Shown piece by piece: positions 10,801 to 18,822 of a DNA stretch of 64,000 nt. Location of the stretch: contig NZ_AYZI01000003.1 of assembly GCF_001436645.1 (NCBI RefSeq), forward strand, positions 62,001 through 126,000, written 5' to 3'. The position numbers were made by a program, and so were the translations under genes. This stretch comes from Fructilactobacillus florum DSM 22689 = JCM 16035 (GTDB taxonomy: Bacteria; Bacillota; Bacilli; Lactobacillales; Lactobacillaceae). The notes under the pieces were generated by a model. That model was not told the DNA's origin, did not search any database, and was given only the letters and a program-made list of their open reading frames with translations. Positions within the stretch are counted from its first letter, which is position 1, and each line of letters begins with the position of its first letter.

Positions 10801-11411
10801 GGACCCAATTGTTTTTGTAGCTCATTCACAATATCTGTAATGCGATCCACGTTCGCCTGGGTTTCTGCTAGTCGATTTTTAGATTCTTGTTTTTGTTTTT
10901 TATATCGATAAACACCAGCAGCCGTCTCAATTACCGCCCGGCGCTGATTCAAATTCTCATCTAAAATTGCATCGACATTTCCCTGTGAAATAATTGAAAG
11001 AGAGCCCTCTCCCAGACCAGTATCTAACAGCAGTTGGTTAATTTCGCGGAGCAAACACTCGCGATTATTAAGTAAATAAATACTTTCCCCACTACGATAA
11101 TATTTTCTAGTAATTTTTACTTCGGAAAAATCTGATTGCAACCAGTGAGTAGAGTTATCAAACAGCAAGCTGACCTCAGCTCGATTCAAGGGATGACGAT
11201 TTTTTGAACCAGAAAAAATAACATCCTTCATCCGATTACTACGCATGCTTTTGACCGACTGTTCGCCCAGTGCCCAACGAACTGCTTCAATGATATTGCT
11301 CTTACCACTACCATTTGGACCAACAACCCCCGTCAGTCCTGCCTCAAAATTAATGGTGGTTGGGTCCGCAAAGGACTTAAATCCGGCAATTTGAATTGAT
11401 TTTAATTTCAA
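7884..11411 (-). CDS. smc: Chromosome segregation ATPase SMC
   Basis: Condensin subunit, works with ScpAB to compact and segregate the chromosome. 1175 aa. Walker A GPNGSGKS at 31-38; hinge around 505-660 (GVLGIVTDFLKV onward); C-terminal signature LSGGEKSLTALALL and Walker B VILDEAESALDP near 1085-1120. The two coiled-coil arms are unusually rich in glutamine with many QQQQ runs. Start is TTG 11411 with GGGGA upstream. It lies 17 bases after rnc and before ftsY, as in related genomes. Confidence 0.98.
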   Translation of the reverse strand: MKLKSIQIAGFKSFADPTTINFEAGLTGVVGPNGSGKSNIIEAVRWALGEQSVKSMRSNRMKDVIFSGSKNRHPLNRAEVSLLFDNSTHWLQSDFSEVKITRKYYRSGESIYLLNNRECLLREINQLLLDTGLGEGSLSIISQGNVDAILDENLNQRRAVIETAAGVYRYKKQKQESKNRLAETQANVDRITDIVNELQKQLGPLEKQQETAAIYLQQQHELRKLQYQQLQVATSAVEQQQRQLQAQTKTTEHQQNQLVADVKKLQLQKQTLSEQASDHQQHLDDLHQQQLAETKLVEEAQSQQRLRHQRRQFLSKQQSELQDAVATSKQQLEQVQAVRQQQQVQSQQQQQELEHLKGKVTEQQQQLQPQQIKHLEQKLADTQQAYIVIMQTLTKKENELQSLDKAAQQDAANHKAQTQKLALVKEKLQQAHSNYQDKVQAHSKLRQQLQTEETQLAELETQRDSWIHEQQRLEQQLLAKQQEFQQQRAQSQNLQSIVTGHKNLYRGTRSLLAHRTQLPGVLGIVTDFLKVPKQYVTAMETALGSALQQVIVADVAAAQAAIRFLNREHQGRATVLPKNALRVRLLSPTVARKLQKQPGFVGVASELVDMPADLNQVKQHLLGNVIIATDLAQATSISKAIEHRYRVVSLNGDVVNAGGSITGGKNQQKTTGLLQQREQLQQLQQQTQTLQTAVRQAETDLTAFQTRQQQWQETREAKFQAVVKLRSEVEIAKAAVVQQQQLVQQQKRDYQAVKLLLQNQTTTDQATSQRAQLVLEINDLKEQQLKQQSLTKEQQQQLSTKRTALAEQQAQLNTTKQQLMLAQERFRQLEHDQQQRTQQQQAQQQQQHNLQRRLQDLTTELEQIRATPDPQIAKLQQVITDLEVQLKQGKATIEMLQAQEHDLEKTIDQQQQLLLQTGEQRQQQTQQLKETKQRLQALHEKQTELSQKMDELPTKQVDSTQLTTKIKQLKTRLTELEPVNLGAIQAFRETKKRMDFMQSQLDDLLVARQKLLSVMNKMDQTVKEKFKATFVAVAQEFSQVFREMFGGGEARLVLENPTEMLTTGIDIKVQPPGKRFRSLNLLSGGEKSLTALALLFAIIRVRAVPFVILDEAESALDPANVDRFARYMKQLKARTQFIVITHRKETMIYADQLYGVTMQDSGVSKLVAVDLKGSN

Positions 11412-11428
11412 AATAAATTCCCCGCAAC

Positions 11429-12139
11429 TTACTGCAATTTTTGATCCTGAATTCCTAATTTATCAAGGGCTGCCTTGGCAGCAGCTTGCTCGGCAGCTTT
11501 TTTCGAGTGTCCCTCACCTGTCCCCAATGATTCCTGATTAATGACCACGACCACTTTGAACTGGCGATCATTATCCGGACCATCTTCATCTAGCAATTGA
11601 TAGTCAATGGCTACCGGACCGTTAATTTGAATAGCTTCTTGTAGTTCAGTTTTATGGTCGAAAAATTCGTCAAACCAGCCTTCATCCAGTTTCGGGAAAA
11701 TTACTAGTTGACAGAAATGCTGGACCGTGGCGAGACCTTGATCAAGATAGACTGCCCCAATAAATGATTCAAAAATATCACATAAAAGTGAGTCACGATT
11801 TCTGGCTCCGGCTTTTTCTTCACCTTTACCTAATCGAATATATTTTTCAAAATTACATTCGCGCGCAAAGCGACTAAAACTATGCCGGTTAACCATTGCT
11901 GCTCGCAACCGAGTCAATCGACCTTGAGGCATCTCCGGATACCGTTCAAAAATATAATCTGAAACTACCAGTTGGTAAACTGCATCACCTAGAAATTCTA
12001 ATCGTTCATAAAACTTGAGTCCCTGATCGGGATGTTCATTCACATACGAAGCTTGGGTAAAGGCTTCATCTAATAATTTTTCATCATTAAATTTAATTCC
12101 ATATTGTTGAGCCAACATATCATCAAATTCCTTTTGCAC
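11429..12139 (-). CDS. rnc: Ribonuclease III
   Basis: Cleaves double-stranded RNA, processing rRNA precursors and regulatory RNA. 236 aa. Catalytic domain with ERLEFLGDAV (about 44-53) and DIFESFIGAVYLD (about 122-134), whose acidic residues bind magnesium; dsRNA-binding domain from about 160 with the GHSKKAAEQAAA motif. Start is GTG 12139, seven bases after AGGAGAGG. First gene of rnc-smc-ftsY-ylxM-ffh, with its own promoter. Confidence 0.97.
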   Translation of the reverse strand: MQKEFDDMLAQQYGIKFNDEKLLDEAFTQASYVNEHPDQGLKFYERLEFLGDAVYQLVVSDYIFERYPEMPQGRLTRLRAAMVNRHSFSRFARECNFEKYIRLGKGEEKAGARNRDSLLCDIFESFIGAVYLDQGLATVQHFCQLVIFPKLDEGWFDEFFDHKTELQEAIQINGPVAIDYQLLDEDGPDNDRQFKVVVVINQESLGTGEGHSKKAAEQAAAKAALDKLGIQDQKLQ

Positions 12140-12162
12140 AACGCAACCTCTCCTTCATGCAT

Positions 12163-12188
12163 ATTTAATGCATAGTATAGCATTAAAT
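12163..12188. promoter_or_regulatory. Extended -10 promoter inside a 26-bp dyad, upstream of rnc
   Basis: Minus strand: TGC followed by TATACT (12174-12179), an extended -10 element; no good -35. The box lies in the centre of a perfect inverted repeat with nine-base arms ATTTAATGC (12163-12171) and GCATTAAAT (12180-12188), spaced by eight bases. Such a dyad over a -10 could be an operator; no regulator is visible nearby. Confidence 0.5.
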
Positions 12189-12190
12189 TA

Positions 12191-12218
12191 AAAACCCCAT
12201 CAGTTGCGATGGAGTTTT
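12191..12218 (-). terminator. Intrinsic terminator after the acyl carrier protein gene
   Basis: Minus strand: AAAACTCCATC, six-base loop, GATGGGGTTTT (one wobble), followed by T residues. It separates plsX-acp from rnc. Confidence 0.8.
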
Positions 12219-12220
12219 CT

Positions 12221-12481
12221 TTATTTTTTCTTTGGCTTAGTAGCAGTATTTGTAACAATTAATGTCACTAAATCACGAACCGTTTGAATCTTTTCAGCAC
12301 TATCATTTGGAACTACGTCACCAAACTCATCTTCAATTTCAACGATAAACCGAGCTAAGTCGACAAAATCGGCTCCCAAATCCTGCCTAAATTTGGTGGT
12401 GCCTTGTACTTGATCTTTTTGAATATTAAAATCTAGACTAATTAAATTCGCCACTTTTGGAAAAACCTGTGCTTCGTCCAT
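12221..12481 (-). CDS. Acyl carrier protein-like protein lacking the carrier serine
   Basis: 86 aa with the length and three-helix pattern of an acyl carrier protein: FRQDLGAD (31-38) and EIEDEFG (49-55) match helix II and its surroundings, and AEKIQTV the later part. The signature DSLD reads DFVD here: residue 39 is Phe (codon TTT, 12365-12367) where the serine for 4'-phosphopantetheine should be. The usual recognition Glu six positions after the preceding Asp is Arg44. A lysine-rich tail TKPKKK ends the protein. It cannot carry acyl groups in the known way. Position between plsX and rnc is the classical acpP site. Function as carrier is lost or changed; another ACP must serve fatty acid synthesis. 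Confidence 0.85.
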   Translation of the reverse strand: MDEAQVFPKVANLISLDFNIQKDQVQGTTKFRQDLGADFVDLARFIVEIEDEFGDVVPNDSAEKIQTVRDLVTLIVTNTATKPKKK

Positions 12482-12491
12482 AATTGGCCTC

Positions 12492-13523
12492 CTATTTTTC
12501 TGTTGCCTGCTTTGTCACAGCACTTTTAAGTAGATATTCTTTAACCGCCTCAGTATACCCAGAGGAAGCAATCTCATAAGCATGATCTAAGCAATTTTTA
12601 AACATCTTAGCAGTACTGTTACCGTGACCCTTAATCACCGGTGATTGTAATCCTAACAGGACGGCACCGCCATAGCGCGTATAGTCCATTTTTTTGGCAA
12701 TTGCTTGCAATGGTCGTTTTAGCAACAGTGCTCCAAGTTTACCACGTAATCCACTAGTTTTAATACCTGTTTTAAGCATATTAATCACTGCCAAAGCACT
12801 GCCTTCGGTAGCTTTTAAGGCAACGTTTCCAGAAAAGCCATCGGTCACGACCACATCAGCCACCCCATTCAACAGGTACCGCGATTCAATATTTCCAATG
12901 AAATTAATTTCACCATTTTCGCCCATCTGTACTAACATGTCATGCATTTTTTGATGAGCGATGTCACCTTTGTCGGCCTCACTTCCATTATTAATCAAGC
13001 CAACCCGCGGATGTTTTACTTTGCGCACATTCTCAGCATAAAAGGTACCGAGTGTTGCATACTGACGAATATTATCTAACTTTGCATCAGCGTTTGCACC
13101 AGCATCAATCATCGTAAATCCGATTTCATTATCGATCACTGGCATCGTAACGGTTAAACCAGGACGATCAATTCCCTTAATTCGTCCAATCATTAATAGC
13201 CCAACCACCATCAGTGCTCCAGTACTTCCAGCCGAAACAAGGGCATCCGCCGCGCCATTTTTCACTGCCAGCGCTGCTTGCACGATACTAGAATCGCGTT
13301 TGCCCTTTACAGCTCGAACCGGTTCGTCTTCCATGGTGATCATCTCTGTCGTCGGTTTGATTTTAATCCGAGTTGAATCCTTCAGTTGCGCTTGCAACTG
13401 CTGTTCGTCACCAAACAATAAAATTTCTAGGTCTTGGTGCTGATCGCGAGCCAGTTCGGCTCCCGCTACCATTGCCTCGGGGGCGTGATCGCCACCCATG
13501 GCATCAACAGCCAATCTAATCAT
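12492..13523 (-). CDS. plsX: Phosphate acyltransferase PlsX
   Basis: Converts acyl-ACP to acyl-phosphate for phospholipid synthesis, peripheral to the membrane. Start at ATG 13523 (MIRLAVDAMGGDHAP), six bases after AAGGAG; a longer TTG start would overlap recG. 343 aa. Motifs: AVDAMGGDHAP (5-15), GSTGALM (about 103-109), TVTMPVID, and TDGFSGNVALK (about 226-236). The recG stop lies ten bases upstream and the odd ACP gene ten bases downstream. Confidence 0.96.
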   Translation of the reverse strand: MIRLAVDAMGGDHAPEAMVAGAELARDQHQDLEILLFGDEQQLQAQLKDSTRIKIKPTTEMITMEDEPVRAVKGKRDSSIVQAALAVKNGAADALVSAGSTGALMVVGLLMIGRIKGIDRPGLTVTMPVIDNEIGFTMIDAGANADAKLDNIRQYATLGTFYAENVRKVKHPRVGLINNGSEADKGDIAHQKMHDMLVQMGENGEINFIGNIESRYLLNGVADVVVTDGFSGNVALKATEGSALAVINMLKTGIKTSGLRGKLGALLLKRPLQAIAKKMDYTRYGGAVLLGLQSPVIKGHGNSTAKMFKNCLDHAYEIASSGYTEAVKEYLLKSAVTKQATEK

Positions 13524-13533
13524 AAAAAACTCC

Positions 13534-15564
13534 TTAATCAAATGCAGTATTGTTGTTTAAAGTTGAAAGTCGTGCAGCTAAATGCTGATTTTCAGGTTGG
13601 TGCGTCCATTGTTGATCATCTGTAATCTGTGCGGCAACGGTTTGGGCGACACTCAGAATTTTAACATCTGCAATCGGATCACCAACTTGAAAAGTCGGCA
13701 ACCCTGATTGTTGTTTTCCTAAAAGATCCCCAGGACCCCTTAATTCTAAATCTTTTTGTGCAATAAAGAAACCGTCATTTGACGCACTAATAACATTCAT
13801 CCGTTCCGTTCCAACCTTGTTTTTAGGGTCAGCAATCAGAATGCAATACGACTGCTGACTTCCGCGTCCGACTCGTCCTCGAAGCTGATGAAGTTGCGCC
13901 AAACCAAAATGATCAGCATCAAAAATCACCATAACACTGGCATTGGAAACATCCACTCCAACTTCAATTACCGTTGTTGACACCAAAATTTGTAGCTGAT
14001 TATTTTTAAAATCAGCCATCACCTGATTTTTTTCTGCATCTTTTAGCTGTCCGTGCAATAGTCCCACGCGATATTCATCTGCAAACGCCCGCTGAAAGGT
14101 TTCATATGTATCTTGGACGTTTCGCATGTCCACCGCTTCTGACTCAGCAATCAATGGCACAACTACATAGATTTGCTGATTTTGTTGCAGCTTCTTTTTA
14201 ACAAATCGCAGCATAGAATCCAGTTGGTTGCTTCGAATCCAAGTCGTTTTAATGGGTTTCCGTCCCCCCGGGAGCTCGTCAATCACCGAAATATCCATTT
14301 CTCCATAAGCAGTAATCGACAGCGTCCGTGGAATCGGCGTAGCAGTCATCGATAAAACATTAGTTGCAGGTCCCTTTTCCCGCATCTCGCGACGCTGGTT
14401 TACACCAAATCGATGCTGTTCATCAATTACCGCTAAGCCAAGTTCATGATATTTGACGGTTGGTTGAAAGAGCGCGTGAGTCCCCACGATGACATTGATT
14501 TCACCACTCTTAATTCGTGGTAATAACTGATTGCGAGCAGTTTTAGCCGTATCACCAGTTAACAATGCTATTCTAACCGGCTGATTGGCAAACAATTGCG
14601 CCAAGCCATTCGCATGCTGCTCTGCTAAAATCTCAGTTGGAGCCAATAAGACCGCCTGTTTATGAGCCAGGACGGTCGCTAAAATCGCAATCGCGGCAAC
14701 AATCGTCTTGCCACTTCCTACATCTCCTTGCAACAGACGGTTCATTGGAAATGGGCGGTGTAGGTCAGCAACAATTTCTGAGACCACCCGCTGTTGCGCA
14801 GCTGTTAACTGGTACGGAAGCTGGTTTAAAAATGGTTGGAGGGTTAATTTATCAGTCATAATTTGGGCTTTAGGGGTTTGTTTTCGATGATGTTTTGCCG
14901 TTTGCAGTCGCATCTGAAACAGAAAAAATTCATCAAATTTAGCGGTTCTACGAGCAGTTTGGATTTCAATTTCATTTTTTGGAAAATGCAAGTACTTGAT
15001 GACCGTCGCCAACGGTTCCAAACGATACTTTTCCCTAATTTTAGTCGGAACAAAGTCCACAATCACATTCCGATATTCAGAATATGTGGTCTGAATCAAA
15101 TCTCGCAGTTGTTTTTGGGTGATTTGTCGATTCACCGGATAGATCCCTTGAAGACCTGTTTGCTGCTGTGGTTGAATGATTTTCATCCCCGTCATTGTCA
15201 TGCGGGCAGTATTAATTTTCCCATAAACTAATACCTCGGCGCCTGGCTGTAACTGTTTTTTTAACCACGCTTGATTAAAAAAACTAACCGGAATGATATC
15301 TTTTCCAACTTGCAAACGAAATAATAACCGATTTCGTCGTTTTCCAAAATAATTAACCGTCGGAGAGTTCGCAATGGTACCTTTCAAAGTAACGGATTGC
15401 TGGTCATGTAGCTGGTGAAGATTTTGAATTTTAAAATCATCATATCGAAAGGGATAGTATGTTAATAAATCAAAAACGGTCATAATCCCCAAATCGCGCA
15501 AAGCCATGCTTCGTTTGGGTCCTACGCCCTTGAGAGCTGCGACTGGATCATCGATTGATTGCAT
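13534..15564 (-). CDS. recG: ATP-dependent DNA helicase RecG
   Basis: Remodels stalled replication forks and Holliday junctions. I choose ATG 15564 (MQSIDDPVAALKGVG), because a longer frame to 15624 would start inside the preceding terminator; length is then 676 aa, normal. OB-fold wedge domain about 50-150; Walker A LLQGDVGSGKT (about 280-290); DEQH box VIDEQHRFG (about 378-386); TATPIPRT (about 410); C-terminal helicase domain with QLRGRVGRG (about 556-564). Confidence 0.96.
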   Translation of the reverse strand: MQSIDDPVAALKGVGPKRSMALRDLGIMTVFDLLTYYPFRYDDFKIQNLHQLHDQQSVTLKGTIANSPTVNYFGKRRNRLLFRLQVGKDIIPVSFFNQAWLKKQLQPGAEVLVYGKINTARMTMTGMKIIQPQQQTGLQGIYPVNRQITQKQLRDLIQTTYSEYRNVIVDFVPTKIREKYRLEPLATVIKYLHFPKNEIEIQTARRTAKFDEFFLFQMRLQTAKHHRKQTPKAQIMTDKLTLQPFLNQLPYQLTAAQQRVVSEIVADLHRPFPMNRLLQGDVGSGKTIVAAIAILATVLAHKQAVLLAPTEILAEQHANGLAQLFANQPVRIALLTGDTAKTARNQLLPRIKSGEINVIVGTHALFQPTVKYHELGLAVIDEQHRFGVNQRREMREKGPATNVLSMTATPIPRTLSITAYGEMDISVIDELPGGRKPIKTTWIRSNQLDSMLRFVKKKLQQNQQIYVVVPLIAESEAVDMRNVQDTYETFQRAFADEYRVGLLHGQLKDAEKNQVMADFKNNQLQILVSTTVIEVGVDVSNASVMVIFDADHFGLAQLHQLRGRVGRGSQQSYCILIADPKNKVGTERMNVISASNDGFFIAQKDLELRGPGDLLGKQQSGLPTFQVGDPIADVKILSVAQTVAAQITDDQQWTHQPENQHLAARLSTLNNNTAFD

Positions 15565-15583
15565 TCCTTCACCCCCTGTCACT

Positions 15584-15621
15584 AAAAAAGCAGCTAATTC
15601 AAGGGAATTAGCCGCTTTTTT
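15584..15621 (-). terminator. Intrinsic terminator after fakA
   Basis: Arms of 17 bases, AAAAAAGCRGCTAATTC and its complement with one wobble, loop of four, A and T runs on both sides. recG starts only 20 bases on and shows no promoter of its own. Confidence 0.82.
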
Positions 15622-15642
15622 CAAATAAAACTAGCTGACTGG

Positions 15643-17340
15643 TTATTCCACTGCAACAATCAACGGATAAACTGGCTGGTCTCCTTGATGGATTTCAACT
15701 TCAAGCTCCGAATCCTGCTTCAGAGCAAATTCTTCAATCTGCTTAGCATCTTGTTCGCTAGCCCCTTGCCCGTAGATGATGGTTACATTCTCACTATCAG
15801 CATCCAACATCTTTTTAACTGTTTTAGTAGCGGCAACATCGAGCTCATCAGAGATAACTTGGATTTCACCATCAATAATGCCCATGTACTGACCTTTTTT
15901 GATATCAAAACCATTAATTTGCGTATCACGTACCGCTGCCGTCAATTGACCACTTTTGACCATCTCCAAAGAACTATCCATGTTTTTTTGGTTAGTAACT
16001 AAACTAGCCTCGGGATTAAGCGAAAACATGGCTGTCAGTCCTTGTGGAATCGTTTTAGTATGAACAACCTTCATTGGAATATCAGTTAACTTTTCCGCTT
16101 GTTCGGCTGCCAAAAAAATATTCTTATTGTTTGGTAACACCAATGCCTGTTTGGCATGTGATTGATTAACAGCTTTAACAATGTCCTCGGTGCTAGGATT
16201 CATAGTTTGTCCCCCGCTGATAATGGAGGTTACTCCCACACTGCGGAACAATTTTTCCATTCCTTGACCAGTTACAATTGCAATTATAGCTAGATCACGA
16301 GGTTGTTCACTTTTTTCAGGTTGTTGCTTTGGCTGATCAGCAGCATCCGTTTCCATAATCGTCGCTTGCTGATCTCTCATGTTATCAATCTTAATGTTTA
16401 CAAGATCACCAAACTGCTGTCCCCAAGCTAAAACCTTCCCTGGTTGTTCAGTATGCACATGAACCTTTGCCACTTCATCATCATTAATTACCAGTAAGGA
16501 ATCCCCTAACGGTGCCAAATAATTATAGAAGGTGTCATAATCAAATTTTTTATCAGCCGCCTTGCCCTTACCAAAACGTACTGTCATCTGCGTACAGTAT
16601 CCATAAACAATGTCGGCAGGATTTAGTTGTCCCTGCGCACTTTCATGATGGTCTTGATTAACTAGTTGATCCATTTTATTAGATTCAACATTAAACTTAG
16701 CCCGAACATCATTAGAAGGCTGTCGCTGGTTAAGCACATCAGCAAACGCTTGTAGCACAAATACCAGACCCTGTCCGCCTGAATCTACCACTCCAACTTG
16801 TTTTAGCACTGGTAATAAATCTGGCGTTTTCTGTAGCGCTAAATCTGCTGCTTTCGCAATTTCATCAGCAACTTCGGAAAGATTATCAGTTTTCTCAGCA
16901 GTCCGCTGTCCCGCATTGGCGGCATATCGAATAACCGTTAAAATCGTACCTTCCGTTGGCTTCATCACTGATTGATAGGCTGTTTTGGCGCCTGCCGTGA
17001 TCGCTTCAGCAAAATCAACCGTTGAGAGCGTTGTCTTGTCAGCCACATCCTTGGAAAAACCGCGAAAAATCTGAGATAAAATAACACCAGAATTGCCACG
17101 AGCACCCATCAAGAGGCCCTTTGCTAATGCTTGAGCCTGTTCACCAATCTTGGTGGTAGAGGAAGCAGCGACGTACTTAGCGCCGCTTGCAAAGGATAAA
17201 TTCATATTGGTTCCAGTATCACCGTCTGGCACTGGAAAAACATTTAGTGAGTTAATAAACTCCGCATTATTTTTTAGCACGACCGCTGCCGCTTGAACCA
17301 TTTGGTCGAACTCTTTAGTAGTAATCTTAGTTACTGACAC
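15643..17340 (-). CDS. fakA: Fatty acid kinase catalytic subunit FakA (DhaL/DegV-like, YloV)
   Basis: Phosphorylates fatty acids bound by FakB, feeding host or medium lipids to PlsX/PlsY. 565 aa. N-terminal DAK2/DhaL domain with VPDGDTGTNMNLS (about 36-48, metal and ATP binding) and GARGNSGVILSQI (about 77-89); middle domain; C-terminal DegV-like region. GTG start 17340 after GGAGA. It sits downstream of the Asp23-type gene as in B. subtilis yloU-yloV. Confidence 0.93.
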   Translation of the reverse strand: MSVTKITTKEFDQMVQAAAVVLKNNAEFINSLNVFPVPDGDTGTNMNLSFASGAKYVAASSTTKIGEQAQALAKGLLMGARGNSGVILSQIFRGFSKDVADKTTLSTVDFAEAITAGAKTAYQSVMKPTEGTILTVIRYAANAGQRTAEKTDNLSEVADEIAKAADLALQKTPDLLPVLKQVGVVDSGGQGLVFVLQAFADVLNQRQPSNDVRAKFNVESNKMDQLVNQDHHESAQGQLNPADIVYGYCTQMTVRFGKGKAADKKFDYDTFYNYLAPLGDSLLVINDDEVAKVHVHTEQPGKVLAWGQQFGDLVNIKIDNMRDQQATIMETDAADQPKQQPEKSEQPRDLAIIAIVTGQGMEKLFRSVGVTSIISGGQTMNPSTEDIVKAVNQSHAKQALVLPNNKNIFLAAEQAEKLTDIPMKVVHTKTIPQGLTAMFSLNPEASLVTNQKNMDSSLEMVKSGQLTAAVRDTQINGFDIKKGQYMGIIDGEIQVISDELDVAATKTVKKMLDADSENVTIIYGQGASEQDAKQIEEFALKQDSELEVEIHQGDQPVYPLIVAVE

Positions 17341-17374
17341 TATTATCTAATCTCCCTTTATAATTCAAGCACCA

Positions 17375-17737
17375 TTAGTCGTTTAAAACTCGAACGCCTT
17401 GAACAATCACGTTAACTGCATCAACAGTGATGCCCAGCATCGAATCCAAATTGTACTTAACTTTATCTTGAACCGTACGACAAACTTCAGAAATTTTGGT
17501 GCCATAACTGACAATGATGTTAACATCAACTTGAATCTGGTCTTCAATTTGTCGTACAACAACGCCACGCGAATAGGCATCACGTCGCAAAATTTCATTC
17601 ATATTATCTTTTAACTGGTTTTTGCTGGCCATGCCAACGACTCCATAATTATCAGTCGCGGCTCCCCCAACGACGGTTGCAATTACATCATTATTGATGC
17701 TGATCAATCCGTACTGAGTGTTCATCTTTACAGTCAT
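17375..17737 (-). CDS. Asp23/Gls24 family envelope stress protein (YloU)
   Basis: Small alkaline-shock family protein, cytoplasmic or membrane-anchored by partners; exact role unknown. Start ATG 17737 with GGAG nine bases upstream, 120 aa; a longer frame to 17944 would cross the divergent rpmB start. The Asp23 fold is seen in VIATVVGGAATDNYGVVGM and in the repeating VDVNIIVSYG and VTVDAVNV-like strands. It precedes fakA with a 34-base gap. Confidence 0.92.
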   Translation of the reverse strand: MTVKMNTQYGLISINNDVIATVVGGAATDNYGVVGMASKNQLKDNMNEILRRDAYSRGVVVRQIEDQIQVDVNIIVSYGTKISEVCRTVQDKVKYNLDSMLGITVDAVNVIVQGVRVLND

Positions 17738-17840
17738 CACATGCAACTCCTTTATTATGCCTATAATTACGATACTCAATCTTAACATATTATAACCGAT
17801 AAGCCAAAAAGTTCCCACTCCATAACTGTCAAGTAATATT

Positions 17841-17867
17841 GCTTGAAACAATCTTTGCATTTCAAGC
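17841..17867. repeat. Short inverted repeat in the yloU-rpmB divergent region
   Basis: GCTTGAAA (17841-17848) and TTTCAAGC (17860-17867) are perfect eight-base arms around an 11-base loop. The rest of the 190-base intergenic region between yloU and rpmB holds their start signals; a TATAAT for yloU is possible at 17789-17794 on the minus strand. Confidence 0.4.
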
Positions 17868-17889
17868 AGAGCTGTGGTAAATTTACAAT
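17861..17889 (+). promoter_or_regulatory. Candidate promoter of rpmB
   Basis: TTCAAG (17861-17866), 17 bases, TACAAT (17884-17889). The -10 is good, the -35 weak, and it overlaps the inverted repeat arm. Confidence 0.35.
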
Positions 17890-17929
17890 ATAGCTTGATA
17901 CGCTTTATTTCAGCAAGGGAGGGATTACA

Positions 17930-18115
17930 TTGGCTAAAGATCATTTAACTGGCAAACGAACCCACTTTGGGAACCGACGCTCACACGCATTAAACGCATC
18001 GCGTCGGAGCTGGAAGCCCAATTTGCAAAAAGTCCGTATCTTAGTAGACGGCAAACCAAAGCGCGTTTGGTTGAGTGCTAGAACCTTACGTTCTGGAAAA
18101 TTCAAACGAGTTTAA
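17930..18115 (+). CDS. rpmB: 50S ribosomal protein L28
   Basis: Large-subunit protein, 61 aa. Starts at TTG 17930 after AAGGGAGGG, giving [19 protein letters not shown]. The family pattern [13 protein letters not shown] and the C-terminal [12 protein letters not shown] are clear. It has no CxxC zinc pairs, so it is the zinc-independent form. It is divergent from yloU and has its own terminator. Confidence 0.96.
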   Translation: MAKDHLTGKRTHFGNRRSHALNASRRSWKPNLQKVRILVDGKPKRVWLSARTLRSGKFKRV

Positions 18116-18128
18116 TCTTAATAACATT

Positions 18129-18171
18129 AAAAAAAGAATGGAACTGCATGATGCAGTTCCATTCTTTTTTT
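18129..18171. terminator. Bidirectional terminator between rpmB and thiN
   Basis: Perfect 21-base arms (AAAAAAAGAATGGAACTGCAT and its complement) around one base, with A and T runs on each side. It serves rpmB on the plus strand and thiN on the minus strand; the thiN stop codon overlaps its edge. Confidence 0.92.
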
Positions 18172-18814
18172 AATCACAACTTTGTAATACCAACATGATT
18201 CCCCGATCAAAAGTAAAACTAGCCTGATTTGTTAAAAACTCATTTGACGAAAAAGACGTCGGATGTTGCACCGAAAAGCTATCCAACTGATATTTTTCAT
18301 CTGGCAATGACAATACTAATGGTTCTAAGGCGACAAAATCCAGGTATTTCATTCCGGGGACTTTGGTAATTTGATGGGTGCCCGGCAGATAAAAACGTCC
18401 CCAATTTTGGCGGTCGATCAACTCCAAGCGATTTGCTAATGGGCGAATTGCTGGTTTATACACCATCAAAAGATTCGTTAGGAGCTGATCCAACCGCCCT
18501 CCAGAAAAGCCAAAAAGTCTAAATCGATCCGGTTGGTAGGTTTTAGCTGCAAACTGAAGAGCCAGTTCTGTATCAGTTTCATCTTTGATTGGTTCTGAGC
18601 GACGAATTGTTTTGATTTGATTTTGTAACTGTTGAAATTCTGAGGCAGAGACCGAGTCAAAATCACCAACGGCGGCACGAGGTGAGATTCCCATCTTTAG
18701 TAGCGACAAAGCGCCCCGATCAATGCCAACAGCTACTCCCTGCTGAAACTGACTGGCGATATCTGTGGGCCAATTAGCTGCAGGCCCCCCACTTAATAAA
18801 TTGACTATTTTCAT
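18170..18814 (-). CDS. thiN: Thiamine pyrophosphokinase
   Basis: Transfers pyrophosphate from ATP to thiamine, making the cofactor from imported thiamine. 214 aa. Family marks: GVDRGAL-type motif GIDRGALSLL (about 31-40), AVGDFDS (about 48-54), KDETDTELAL (about 76-85) and GFSGGRLDQLL (about 100-110). Last gene of the rsgA-rpe-thiN group, eight bases after rpe. Confidence 0.94.
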   Translation of the reverse strand: MKIVNLLSGGPAANWPTDIASQFQQGVAVGIDRGALSLLKMGISPRAAVGDFDSVSASEFQQLQNQIKTIRRSEPIKDETDTELALQFAAKTYQPDRFRLFGFSGGRLDQLLTNLLMVYKPAIRPLANRLELIDRQNWGRFYLPGTHQITKVPGMKYLDFVALEPLVLSLPDEKYQLDSFSVQHPTSFSSNEFLTNQASFTFDRGIMLVLQSCD

Positions 18815-18822
18815 TTCAAAAC

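Noticed and set aside
15565-15624. Twenty extra N-terminal codons for RecG
   Set aside because: They fall inside the fakA terminator; ATG 15564 restores normal length.
17738-17944. An N-terminal extension of the YloU protein to 189 aa
   Set aside because: It would cross the divergent rpmB start; ATG 17737 has a proper ribosome site and gives family length.
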